Positions 20,629-29,128 of a stretch of DNA of 64,000 nt are shown in pieces. The notes below the pieces were generated by a model. That model had not been told where the DNA came from. It was given only the letters and a program-made list of their open reading frames with translations, and searched no databases. The translations under genes and the position numbers were made by a program. This DNA comes from Mesorhizobium sangaii (GTDB lineage Bacteria; Pseudomonadota; Alphaproteobacteria; Rhizobiales; Rhizobiaceae): the NCBI RefSeq assembly GCF_014207355.1, contig NZ_JACHEF010000003.1:595763-659762 (forward strand). Reading direction: 5' to 3'. Numbering within the stretch: the stretch's first letter is position 1; each line of letters starts with the position of its first letter.

Positions 20629-21751
20629 CCTTGCGCTGTTCCGGTGGCAAGGCCGACACCGGCGACGTCACCGGCTTGGCGGAAAGCCGTTTGATTGCCT
20701 CGCGGTCAAGTCCGCCTTCCACATTGGCCAGGGTTTCCGGATCGGTACCCGGGTCGGGCTTGGAAGCCGGAACCGGAATGAGCGGTGCCGCGTCCATTTC
20801 GGGCTGCGACTGCTGAGGATTGGGCGGGTTGCCGGCGATGATCTGGAAATTCTGCGCGGCATTACAGCCGCAAGCCGGCGGCCGCGGCATGTTGGACTGC
20901 TTGTAGAGATAGGCGGTCGGCAATTCGCTGTAGGGCCGGCCGGTGACCGATGACGTCATCGAAGCCGAATCGCCATCCATACCCCGCGAATAGAAAACCT
21001 GCATCTCGGTGCCAGGGCAGCTTGATTCGCAATTCTTCTGGTCGCGTTCGAAATCGCTCGTGGAAGCCGAATTCGACATCGGGAAGAAATAGCCGTCGCA
21101 GGTGCGCACGCATGTGGTGTGGAACTCGCCGCCGCCGACGCTCGGAAAATCCGGTACGCCGGGCCGGTTGAGCACCCTGCTGACATCGCTCTCCTCGCCC
21201 GGATCGTCAGGCTGATCGAGCGCATCGAGCTGCTGGCTGTTGCCGCCGAAAAGCTGGTCGAACAGGTTTGCGTTACCGTCTTCGCGGTTCGCCTCCTGTA
21301 ACGGAGCGTGCCGCGGGGCAACGGTGTCGTCGCGGCAGCCCTTGGCCTCGAGCGCCGCCAGGATGCGGCCTCGGTCGCGGCGCGAGCCACCGCTGGCGAG
21401 CTGCGCGCGCTTGGCCTGCAGGCCATCTAGATTGGCATTCATGCGATCGATGGTGGCGTTGAGCCCGGCGCATTCCCTGACATTGCGGCTGAACAGCGAA
21501 AAGCCGCAACCGGCGCTGCTGGATCGGCTGCGGGCCCTGGAGATCTGTTCGCGCTGCCTGTCGATTGCCGCGTCGTATTTGCGGATCAACGCCGGGCCAC
21601 CACCGCCGCCACGCGAGGCAGCGGCAAGATCGGCTTCCAACTGGCGGCAGACGCGCGAGGCGGCCTGCGGCTCGGTGACCGCGATGGCTGAAAACACGAG
21701 CGCGCCAAGCAGCGCAGCAACATGCGTCAGCTTCCACCTTTCGCCCGTCAT
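20546..21751 (-). CDS. DUF2865 domain secreted protein
   Basis: A 401-residue protein with an N-terminal signal sequence (hydrophobic VAALLGALVFSAIAV, Ala-x-Ala site near residue 31). A coiled region follows (LEADLAAASR to AQLASGGSR), then a cysteine-containing domain with CVRTCDGYFFPMS and ACGCNAAQNFQII, the DUF2865 signature. It is probably periplasmic. The C-terminus is proline-rich and the final 83 bases lie opposite the end of gltX. Function is unknown; the cysteine pairs suggest a disulfide-stabilised domain. Confidence 0.85.
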   Translation of the reverse strand: MTGERWKLTHVAALLGALVFSAIAVTEPQAASRVCRQLEADLAAASRGGGGGPALIRKYDAAIDRQREQISRARSRSSSAGCGFSLFSRNVRECAGLNATIDRMNANLDGLQAKRAQLASGGSRRDRGRILAALEAKGCRDDTVAPRHAPLQEANREDGNANLFDQLFGGNSQQLDALDQPDDPGEESDVSRVLNRPGVPDFPSVGGGEFHTTCVRTCDGYFFPMSNSASTSDFERDQKNCESSCPGTEMQVFYSRGMDGDSASMTSSVTGRPYSELPTAYLYKQSNMPRPPACGCNAAQNFQIIAGNPPNPQQSQPEMDAAPLIPVPASKPDPGTDPETLANVEGGLDREAIKRLSAKPVTSPVSALPPEQRKVRVVGPSFLPDPTAAIDLQAPAPKTVP

Positions 21752-21954
21752 AGTCCGAAAACCCCGCCTGCCTGCCCTGCGCGATGCTACCGGATTCGCG
21801 GTTTCCTCAATCTACAACCAAAGATGGTCTTAGCCCAGAGACGCGCCGTCGCGGATGTTCGGGTTTAGTTACTGCCGTGAGATTCCGACGCTGCATGAAA
21901 ATGGCGTATTTCCCTAGAAAAATGCTTGAATCCAGCGAAGCCCGGAGGCTTGGC

Positions 21955-22539
21955 ATGACCGCCATTACCCGTCGAACCGCGCTACAGCTTGCTCTCTTGT
22001 GCCTGGCGGCGCCTGCTGCGTTGGCGCAGGAGGAGCCCGATGCGCCGGACTGGCGCGGTCGATTGGTCGATGCCGCGCGTGAGCAGATCGGTGTCACCAC
22101 CCTCTACGACCCAACCTACATGCGCTTGACCTATCCGGGTGGCGATGTCGCGCCGGAGCGGGGTGTGTGTACCGATGTCGTGGTCCGCGCCTATCGCCGC
22201 GCCTTCGGGCTCGACCTGCAAAGGCTGGTGCATGAGGATATGCTGGCTGATTTCGCGGCCTATCCGAAGATCTGGGGCCTGAAAGCGCCCGACCGCAACA
22301 TCGATCACCGCCGGGTGCAGAACCTTGCCGTCTTTTTTGGACGGCGTGGTGTTTCCTTGCCGGTCAGCCAGGATCCGGTCGACTTTCAACCGGGCGACCT
22401 CGTTACTCAGATGCTGCCCGGCAACCTGCCGCATATCGCCATCGTCTCATCAAATCGTTCAGCGGAAGTGCCGGAAAGGGCGCTGGTCATCCACAATATC
22501 GGCCAGGGCGCCCGCGAGGCCGACACGTTGCCGGTCTGA
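21955..22539 (+). CDS. DUF1287 domain secreted protein (short C-terminus)
   Basis: A 194-residue protein with a signal peptide (RRTALQLALLCLAAPAALAQ). It has the DUF1287 core: YDPTYMRLTYPGGDV near residue 45, the GVCTDVVVRAYRRA segment with a conserved Cys, and GDLVTQMLPGNLPHIAIVS. The family (E. coli YijF) is of unknown function with a fold like cell-wall amidases. The GGAGG at 21943-21947 sets the ATG at 21955. Homologues usually end some 10-15 residues later with a phrase like LF.Y.ITGHYRF; here the protein stops at DTLPV, right against the 3' end of maeB. This may be a shortened C-terminus caused by a small indel. Confidence 0.8.
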   Translation: MTAITRRTALQLALLCLAAPAALAQEEPDAPDWRGRLVDAAREQIGVTTLYDPTYMRLTYPGGDVAPERGVCTDVVVRAYRRAFGLDLQRLVHEDMLADFAAYPKIWGLKAPDRNIDHRRVQNLAVFFGRRGVSLPVSQDPVDFQPGDLVTQMLPGNLPHIAIVSSNRSAEVPERALVIHNIGQGAREADTLPV

Positions 22540-24864
22540 TCAGCCCAGATTGACGACCGCCTGTGCCTTGTGCGCGGCTTCCACTACGGCAAGCGCCGTC
22601 ATGTTGACGACGCCGCGCGAGGTGACCGACGGCGTCAATATATGCGCCGGCATGTCGGTTCCGAGCAGGATCGGCCCGACATGCAGCGCGTCCATCATGG
22701 TCCTGAGCGCAGTCAGCGTGATGTTGGCCGAATCGAGGTTGGGGAACACCAGCAGATTGGCTTCGCCCTTCAGTCTGGAGTGAGGATACACGCGCTGGCG
22801 CAGATGTTCGGACAAGGCTGTGTCCGCATGCATCTCGCCGTCGCACTCCAGTTCGGGCGCGATGCGCGCCAGGATCGCCGCTGCTTGCCGCATCTTGAGC
22901 GCGCTCGGCGAATCGCGCGAGCCGAAATCCGAATGCGACAGCAGCGCTGCCTTGGGCTCAATACCGAAGCGCTGGATTTCTTCCGCCGCCAGCACCGTCA
23001 TCTCGGCGATCTCCTCGGCCGTCGGGTCGACCGAGACGTGCGTGTCGGTAAGGAAGATGATGCCTCGCTGCGAGATCAGCATCGAAAGCGTCGACAGGTC
23101 GTGGTCCTTGATGCCGAGGCGGGGGCCGATGATCAGGGTGACGTTGCGCAGATGCCGCTCGAAACGACCTTCGAGGCCGCAGATCATGGCATCGGCATCG
23201 CCACGCTTCAGCGCCAGGGCGGCGATCACCGTGTTGTCGGTGCGCACCATGGTGCGGGCTGCTTCCGTCGTCACGCCGCGGCGGCCGGCGAGTTCGATCA
23301 AGAGGTCGACATAGTTGCGATAGCGCGGATCGTCCTCCGGATTGATCAGGCCGAAGTCGACACCGGGCTTGATGCGCAAGCCGTAACGCTTCAGGCGCAC
23401 TTCGATGACATGCGGGCGGCCGATCAGGATCGGTTCGGCGATGCCTTCCTCGAGCACGACCTGGGCGGCGCGCAGCACGCGCTCGTCCTCGCCATCGGCA
23501 TAGATGACGCGCTTGGCGGTCGACGCCTTGGCCGACGAGAACACCGGCTTCATCACCAGGCCGGAGCGGAAGACGAAGCGGTTGAGCTTGTCGATATAGG
23601 CGGCGAAGTCGGTGATCGGCCTTGTCGCGACGCCGGTGTCGCAGGCTGCCTTGGCGACAGCCGGGGCGATGCGCAGGATCAGGCGCGGATCGAAGGGCGA
23701 GGGGATCAGGAACTCGGGTCCGAAGATCGGCGTCTCGCCGGAATAGGCGCGCGCCGCGACATCGGAGGGTTCTTCGCGCGCAAGCGCCGCGATCGCCCGC
23801 ACCGCCGCCATCTTCATCTCCTCGTTGATGGCGCTGGCGCCGCAGTCGAGCGCACCACGAAAGATGTAAGGAAAACACAGTACATTGTTGACCTGATTGG
23901 GAAAATCGGACCTCCCCGTACAGATCATCGCATCGGGACGGGCGGCGCGCGCCGCCTCCGGCATGATCTCCGGATTGGGGTTGGCCAGCGCCAGGATCAG
24001 CGGTTTCGGCGCCATGTGCTGCAGCAGTTCCGGCTTCAGTACGCCTGCCGCCGACAGGCCGAGGAACACATCGGCGCCGGGGATCACGTCAGCCAGCGTG
24101 CGCGCATCGGTGTCCTTCACATAGGGGTCTTTCCAGCGGTCCATCTCGTCGATGCGGCCCTTGTAGGCGACGCCGAAACGGTCGGTGACCCAGATGTTTT
24201 CGATCCGCGCACCAAGCGAGACCAGCAGATTGAGGCAGGCAAGGGCGGCCGCACCGGCGCCCGACGTGACGATCTTGATGTCCGAGATCGTCTTGCCGGC
24301 GAATTCCAAGCCGTTGAGCACGGCTGCGGCGACGATGATGGCGGTGCCGTGCTGGTCGTCATGGAACACCGGAATGCCCATGCGGGCCTTCAGCTGTTCT
24401 TCCACTTCGAAGCATTCCGGTGCCTTGATGTCTTCGAGGTTGATGCCGCCGAAGGTCGGTTCCAGCGCCGAGATCGTCTCGACCATGCGCTCGATGCCCG
24501 GCGCGTCGATCTCGATGTCGAAGACGTCGATGCCGGCGAACTTCTTGAACAGGACAGCCTTGCCTTCCATAACCGGCTTGGACGCGAGCGGGCCGATATT
24601 GCCGAGGCCGAGCACGGCCGATCCGTTGGAGACGACGCCGACCAGATTGGCGCGCGCCGTATAGTCGGCGGCGGTCGCCGGATCGTCGCGGATTTCCAGG
24701 CAAGGGGCGGCGACGCCTGGCGAATAGGCGAGCGCGAGGTCGCGCTGGTTGCCGAGCGGCTTGGTCGCCTGGATCTCGAGCTTCCCCGGCCTTGGGTGCT
24801 TGTGGAAGTAGAGGGCGGCTTCGTCGAGGTCCGAACGTGCCGTCTTCTTGGTCTCGCCTTCCAT
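22540..24864 (-). CDS. maeB: NADP-dependent malic enzyme with phosphotransacetylase-like domain
   Basis: Oxidatively decarboxylates malate to pyruvate, linking the TCA cycle to gluconeogenic precursors and NADPH. The 774-residue chimera has a malic enzyme domain (about residues 20-430: LAYSPGVAAPC, NGSAVLGLGNIG with the catalytic Lys in GKAVLFKKFAGID, GAGAAALACLNLL for the cofactor) and a C-terminal phosphotransacetylase-like domain (about 440-774) that regulates rather than transfers acetyl groups in known rhizobial enzymes (Dme/Tme). Whether it uses NAD or NADP cannot be settled by eye. It abuts the DUF1287 gene tail to tail. Confidence 0.93.
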   Translation of the reverse strand: MEGETKKTARSDLDEAALYFHKHPRPGKLEIQATKPLGNQRDLALAYSPGVAAPCLEIRDDPATAADYTARANLVGVVSNGSAVLGLGNIGPLASKPVMEGKAVLFKKFAGIDVFDIEIDAPGIERMVETISALEPTFGGINLEDIKAPECFEVEEQLKARMGIPVFHDDQHGTAIIVAAAVLNGLEFAGKTISDIKIVTSGAGAAALACLNLLVSLGARIENIWVTDRFGVAYKGRIDEMDRWKDPYVKDTDARTLADVIPGADVFLGLSAAGVLKPELLQHMAPKPLILALANPNPEIMPEAARAARPDAMICTGRSDFPNQVNNVLCFPYIFRGALDCGASAINEEMKMAAVRAIAALAREEPSDVAARAYSGETPIFGPEFLIPSPFDPRLILRIAPAVAKAACDTGVATRPITDFAAYIDKLNRFVFRSGLVMKPVFSSAKASTAKRVIYADGEDERVLRAAQVVLEEGIAEPILIGRPHVIEVRLKRYGLRIKPGVDFGLINPEDDPRYRNYVDLLIELAGRRGVTTEAARTMVRTDNTVIAALALKRGDADAMICGLEGRFERHLRNVTLIIGPRLGIKDHDLSTLSMLISQRGIIFLTDTHVSVDPTAEEIAEMTVLAAEEIQRFGIEPKAALLSHSDFGSRDSPSALKMRQAAAILARIAPELECDGEMHADTALSEHLRQRVYPHSRLKGEANLLVFPNLDSANITLTALRTMMDALHVGPILLGTDMPAHILTPSVTSRGVVNMTALAVVEAAHKAQAVVNLG

Positions 24865-25039
24865 GCGGCCGCTCCCTCGAAATCTGCCTGGAGAGTCCTT
24901 TTAGCATGCGGCCAAGGTTTGTCGCGACGCTAAATGACGCGCCGGCAGCTTTACCCGCCGGCGCGCCTAAAACACCATTATATCAAATATTTATGCTGAT
25001 TTCATCGCATGTGAGTCCTGCTGCGCGCAGGCGCGTCGA
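24865..25039. other. intergenic region upstream of maeB with hairpin
   Basis: Holds a perfect 8-bp-arm hairpin GCGCCGGC / GCCGGCGC (24939-24964) next to an AT-rich stretch (24970-25005). It could be the 3' end signal of the SDR gene or part of the maeB promoter. No reading frame of interest. Confidence 0.4.
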
Positions 25040-25819
25040 TCAAAAGGCGCTGACATATAGGCCGCCGTCGACCGGTATGTTCTGACCGGTCAGATAACCG
25101 GCATGGACCGAGCACAGGAACGCGCAGATCTGGCCGAATTCCTCCGGCGTGCCAAGCCGCTTGGCCGGCACATCGGCGCTGATGCGGGTCTTGCGCGCGG
25201 CGGCGGCTGCTGGGTCCTCCGGTGTGCCGGCCTCATGCGGGCCACGCAGCCGGTCGGTGTCGAGTTTTCCCGGCAGCATGTTGTTGATGGTGACGTTGCG
25301 GGCGATCACCGTTCGCGCCACGCCGGCGAGGAACGAGGTCAGGCCGGCGCGCGCGCCCGACGACAGGTCGAGGCCGGGAATGGGGACGTAGACCGACAGC
25401 GAGGTGATGTTGACGATGCGGCCGAAGCCGCGCGCCGCCATGCCGTCGATGACGGCCTGAACCAGTTCCACCGGCGTCACCATGTTCTGGGTCACGCCTT
25501 CAAGGATCTTCGCCCGATCGAGTTCACGGAAATCACGCAGTGGCGGGCCGCCATTGTTGTTGACGAGGATATCCGGCTCAGGACACGCGGCGAGCAATGC
25601 CTTCTGCACCTCCGGCTTCGAAACGTCGCCGACGACCTCGGTCACCGTCACGCCGTAGCGCTCGCGCAGCTCGGCGGCGGTCTTGGCCACCAGCTCGGCA
25701 TTGCGCCCGTTGACGACGATGTCGCAACCGGCCTCGGCCAGGGCCATGGCGCAGCCGCGCCCAAGCCCCTTGCTCGAAGCGCAGACGATGGCTTTCTTTC
25801 CGCGAATGCCGAGATCCAT
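25040..25819 (-). CDS. SDR-fold protein with atypical catalytic site
   Basis: A 259-residue short-chain dehydrogenase/reductase fold. The cofactor motif is a glycine-rich SSKGLGRG at about residues 15-22, and DILVNNNGGPP replaces the usual NNAG. The catalytic Ser is present (ITSLSVY), but at the normal YxxxK position the sequence reads LSSGARAGL, so Tyr and Lys are replaced by Ser and Arg. A recognised SDR subgroup shares this pattern, so it may bind NAD(P) yet use different chemistry. The ATG at 25817-25819 follows a good AAGGAG. An open frame runs further upstream to 26647 but crosses the start of the divergent phosphoesterase gene. Confidence 0.85.
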   Translation of the reverse strand: MDLGIRGKKAIVCASSKGLGRGCAMALAEAGCDIVVNGRNAELVAKTAAELRERYGVTVTEVVGDVSKPEVQKALLAACPEPDILVNNNGGPPLRDFRELDRAKILEGVTQNMVTPVELVQAVIDGMAARGFGRIVNITSLSVYVPIPGLDLSSGARAGLTSFLAGVARTVIARNVTINNMLPGKLDTDRLRGPHEAGTPEDPAAAAARKTRISADVPAKRLGTPEEFGQICAFLCSVHAGYLTGQNIPVDGGLYVSAF

Positions 25820-25939
25820 GATGATTTTCTCCTTGTGAGCCGGCGGCAAGCTAGTCCTTTGGCTGGACCAATCGCAACCGTCATACGGTTGTTGCATGAA
25901 TCGGGGCATAGCCTGCGCGAAAGCAAGGGTGAAATCGCG

Positions 25940-26755
25940 ATGTCCGGCCAAGAGCCCCGCACTTTCCGCAGCATGTTCATTTCCGACGTCCATCTCGGCT
26001 CGAAGGCGGCCAAGGCCGAATTCCTGATCGATTTCCTTAGATATCACGACGCCGACATCATCTATCTGGTCGGCGATATCGTCGATGGCTGGCGGCTGCG
26101 GCGAAGCTGGCACTGGCCGCAAAGCCACAATGACGTCGTGCAGAAATTGCTGCGCAAGGCGCGCAAGGGCGCCAACATCACCTACATCGCCGGCAATCAT
26201 GACGAGTTCGCGCGCCAGTTCCAGGGCGTGCATTTCGGCGGCATCGTGGTCGCCGACCGCGCCATACACGAGACCGCCGACGGCAAGCGGCTGCTCGTCA
26301 TCCATGGCGACCAGTTCGACACCGTCGTCCACAATGCGCGCTGGCTCGCCTATCTCGGCGATCACGCCTATGACGCGGCCATGCTGGTCAACCGCGTGGT
26401 GACGCGGCTGCGCCAACTGCTTGGCCTGCCATACTGGTCGTTCTCGTCCTGGGCCAAGGTCAACGTCAAGAAGGCGGTGAACTTCATCGGCTCGTTCCAG
26501 ACCATGCTTGCGGAAGAGGCGCGCCGCTCGCATGTCGACGGCATCATTTGCGGTCATATCCATCACGCCGCCATCGAGAATTTTGGCGACGTCCAATACA
26601 TCAACACCGGCGACTGGGTGGAAAGCTGTACGGCGGTGGTCGAGCATTTTGACGGCCGGATGGAAATCCTGACCTGGGCGCAGGTGCTGCCCGAGGCGCC
26701 GGACGAACCCTTTATCCCGTTGCTCCTCGAAGACCGGGTCGGGCAGGCGGCCTGA
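25940..26755 (+). CDS. UDP-2,3-diacylglucosamine diphosphatase-like metallophosphoesterase
   Basis: A 271-residue calcineurin-like phosphoesterase of the LpxH-related family. Metal-binding motifs are in order: SDVHLGS (residues 14-20), GDIVDGWR (near 45), GNHDEF (near 84), GDQFD (near 120) and CGHIHHA (near 208). LpxH hydrolyses UDP-2,3-diacylglucosamine in lipid A synthesis, but most alphaproteobacteria use LpxI for that step, so this homologue may act on another substrate. Start at ATG 25940 (MSGQEPRTFR); the longer open frame upstream lies opposite the SDR gene. Divergent from the SDR gene. Confidence 0.85.
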   Translation: MSGQEPRTFRSMFISDVHLGSKAAKAEFLIDFLRYHDADIIYLVGDIVDGWRLRRSWHWPQSHNDVVQKLLRKARKGANITYIAGNHDEFARQFQGVHFGGIVVADRAIHETADGKRLLVIHGDQFDTVVHNARWLAYLGDHAYDAAMLVNRVVTRLRQLLGLPYWSFSSWAKVNVKKAVNFIGSFQTMLAEEARRSHVDGIICGHIHHAAIENFGDVQYINTGDWVESCTAVVEHFDGRMEILTWAQVLPEAPDEPFIPLLLEDRVGQAA

Positions 26756-26881
26756 CGCGACCTCACGGCGGGTTTTGGGAGATCAATCGATTAGGCCAAC
26801 CGGTTTCGCCCGGTTTTCACCCATGTTAAGGGATCGATACACGTTGCCGTCCGGTCGAGTGCAGCGTTATTGGATCGATTC

Positions 26882-28096
26882 ATGTCGCTGCCGCCGCTGT
26901 CGCCCGAACAACTCGTCAAGCCGCGCCATTTCGAACTGCGCATGAGCCTGATCTTCGCGACGTTGTTCGTGCCGCTCGGAACGCATGTGCCGTATTTTCC
27001 GCTGTGGCTGGAGGCCCAGGGTTTCCACGCGGAGCAGATCGCCGTCATTCTGGCGGCCCCGATGTTCCTGCGCGTGGTGACGACGCCATTGCTGACATCA
27101 CTTGCCGACAGGGCCAGGGACCGTGCCAATGTCTACATCGCGCTGGTGGCGGCGTCGCTGCTACTGTCGGCCGGTTATTTCCTGACGCCGAGCTACGCCA
27201 TGGTGCTGGCGGTGTCGCTGGCGCTGACCATCGTCTGGACGCCGCATTCGCCGCTCGCGGATTCCCTGGCGCTTTCTGGTGTGCGCCGGTTTGGCTCGAA
27301 CTATACGAGCATGCGCAAATGGGGCTCGATCTCCTATCTGTTCGCCAATGTCGCCGGTGGCTTCATCCTGTCGGCAACCGGCTCCGGGGCTGTTCCGGTG
27401 ATCATTTTCGTATCACTTGCCGCGGCCCTTGCCGCCGGCTTGCTGGCGCCGCGTCTCGGCCGTCCGCGACGCGCCTCGCCGCTGTCGGCCACCGACATCC
27501 AGCATGTCGCGCCGAAGCTTCTCAACCCATATTTCCTGTATTTTTCGATCGGTGTCGGCGTCATCACCGCCAGCCACGCATTCCTGTACGGCTTCGTCTC
27601 CATCTACTGGAAATCGATCGGCCTCAGCGATTCGGTTGTCGGCCTTTTATGGGCCTGGGGCGTGGTAGCGGAAGTCTGCATGTTCATGATGTTCACCCGC
27701 TATTTCAGCTCGTTCTCCGTCGTCTCGATCATGGTGATGGCGGGTATCGGGGCCATCGTGCGTTGGATCGCCTTTCCGCTTGTGTGGCCGCTCGGCCTCG
27801 GCGTTGCCGGTTTTTTCGGCGTCCAGACGCTGCATTCGGTCTCGGTGGCGCTGGTGTTGATCGGCCTGCAGAAGATGATTGGCGAAACGGTGTCCGAGGA
27901 GCGGACGGGTGCTGCCCAAGGCATCGCTTATTTCTCCAACGGCTTCTTCATGGCGGTGGTGACGCTGGCGTCCGGCCCGCTTTACCACCGTTTCGGCGTC
28001 GACGGCTTTTTTGCCATGATCCCGATCGCATTGATCGGACTGGTGCTGATCGGGCTTGCGGCGCGCTCAGCCCCACAGCGCCGTATCAGGCGGTGA
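26882..28096 (+). CDS. MFS transporter (HcaT/PPP-family-like permease)
   Basis: A 404-residue, 12-helix major facilitator permease. The opening RMSLIFATLFVPLGTHVPYFPLWLEAQGF and the second loop TPLLTSLADRARDR match the MFS_1-like group that includes E. coli HcaT (phenylpropionate) and nucleoside-type permeases. The substrate is unknown. I use the ATG at 26882 (MSLPPLSPEQ); a TTG at 26870 would add four residues. Its 3' end overlaps the dipeptide epimerase gene on the other strand by 30 bp. The downstream peptide-related gene hints at but does not prove a related substrate. Confidence 0.85.
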   Translation: MSLPPLSPEQLVKPRHFELRMSLIFATLFVPLGTHVPYFPLWLEAQGFHAEQIAVILAAPMFLRVVTTPLLTSLADRARDRANVYIALVAASLLLSAGYFLTPSYAMVLAVSLALTIVWTPHSPLADSLALSGVRRFGSNYTSMRKWGSISYLFANVAGGFILSATGSGAVPVIIFVSLAAALAAGLLAPRLGRPRRASPLSATDIQHVAPKLLNPYFLYFSIGVGVITASHAFLYGFVSIYWKSIGLSDSVVGLLWAWGVVAEVCMFMMFTRYFSSFSVVSIMVMAGIGAIVRWIAFPLVWPLGLGVAGFFGVQTLHSVSVALVLIGLQKMIGETVSEERTGAAQGIAYFSNGFFMAVVTLASGPLYHRFGVDGFFAMIPIALIGLVLIGLAARSAPQRRIRR

Positions 28097-29050
28097 CATC
28101 AGCGATCCTTGATAGACAAGGCCGGGCACACGGTCGCCGGCAAGTAGCAGCGGACCGTCGAGGTCGACGAAATCGGCATCCTGGGCGAGCAGCACCGCAG
28201 GCGCCATCGCCAGCGACGTGCCGACCATGCAGCCGACCATCACGCCGAAACCGAGTTCGCGGGCGCGACCGCGCAGCACCAACGCCGCTGTCAGCCCGCC
28301 CGATTTGTCGAGCTTGATGTTGACGGCATCGTAGAAGCCGACCAGCGCTTCGAGATTGTCAGCCTCATGCACGCTTTCATCGGCGCAGATCGGCACGGGA
28401 TGCGCGATATGGCGCAGGATCTCGTCTTTGCCGGCCGGCAGCGGCTGTTCGATAAGCGCGATGCCCAGCTCGGCGGCAAAGGCGAGGTTGGCGACGATGT
28501 TGTCGTCGGTCCAGCCCTCGTTGGCGTCGAGGACGATGCGGCTTTTGGGGGCGGCCTGCCTGACGGCGCTGATCCGGGCGATGTCGTTGTCGCCGCCGAT
28601 CTTGACCTTGAGCAGCGGTCGCGCCGCATTGGCACGCGCCTGCGCCGCCATCGCCTCCGGTTCGCCCAACGACAACGTGTAGGCCGTTTCAAGTGCCCTT
28701 AACGGTTGAGCGCCAATGGCAGCAGCCACCGATGTTCCGCTGAGCTTTGCCTCCAGGTCCCACAGGGCGCAGTCGATAGCGTTGCGGGCGGCTCCAGCCG
28801 GCATGGCATCGAGCAGCGCGATCCGGCTGATCCCACCGGCGATCCGGTCCCACATGGCCTCTATCGCCTCACGGACGCCATCCATGGTCTCGCCATAGCG
28901 TTTGTAGGGAACGCATTCGCCGCGACCAGCGTGGCCGTCCTCGCTGATCGTGCAGGTGATGACCTCGGCCTCGGTCTTGGAACCGCGTGAAATGGTGAAG
29001 GTTCCGGCGATCGGGAAACGTTCTGCCTCAACCGAAATGACACGCGCCAT
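28067..29050 (-). CDS. enolase-superfamily dipeptide epimerase (L-Ala-D/L-Glu epimerase type)
   Basis: A 327-residue member of the muconate-lactonising/enolase group. Catalytic residues are visible in order: the KVKIGG lysine pair around residue 150, metal ligands in LDANEGW, EQPL and CADESV, and the second lysine in NIKLDKSGG. This set is typical of L-Ala-D/L-Glu epimerases such as E. coli YcjG, which salvage murein peptides. Substrate specificity is inference, as this superfamily is diverse. It converges on the MFS gene with a 30-bp overlap. Confidence 0.88.
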   Translation of the reverse strand: MARVISVEAERFPIAGTFTISRGSKTEAEVITCTISEDGHAGRGECVPYKRYGETMDGVREAIEAMWDRIAGGISRIALLDAMPAGAARNAIDCALWDLEAKLSGTSVAAAIGAQPLRALETAYTLSLGEPEAMAAQARANAARPLLKVKIGGDNDIARISAVRQAAPKSRIVLDANEGWTDDNIVANLAFAAELGIALIEQPLPAGKDEILRHIAHPVPICADESVHEADNLEALVGFYDAVNIKLDKSGGLTAALVLRGRARELGFGVMVGCMVGTSLAMAPAVLLAQDADFVDLDGPLLLAGDRVPGLVYQGSLMSPPDTALWG

Positions 29051-29128
29051 TTTTTTCTGCTCCGGCTATGCAACAACGGGCGAGTCGGCAAATCGACAGC
29101 TTGGCTCCGTCAGGCTAAACAGGACGCC

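Noticed and set aside
22570..24933. 787-codon open frame antisense to maeB
   Set aside because: Shadow of a well-supported gene; composition is that of a complementary frame.
25103..25939. N-terminal extension of the phosphoesterase frame
   Set aside because: It lies antisense to the SDR gene; the phosphoesterase fold begins at 25940.
25820..26647. N-terminal extension of the SDR frame
   Set aside because: It runs opposite the metallophosphoesterase gene; the SDR fold begins at the ATG at 25817-25819, which has a good ribosome-binding site.
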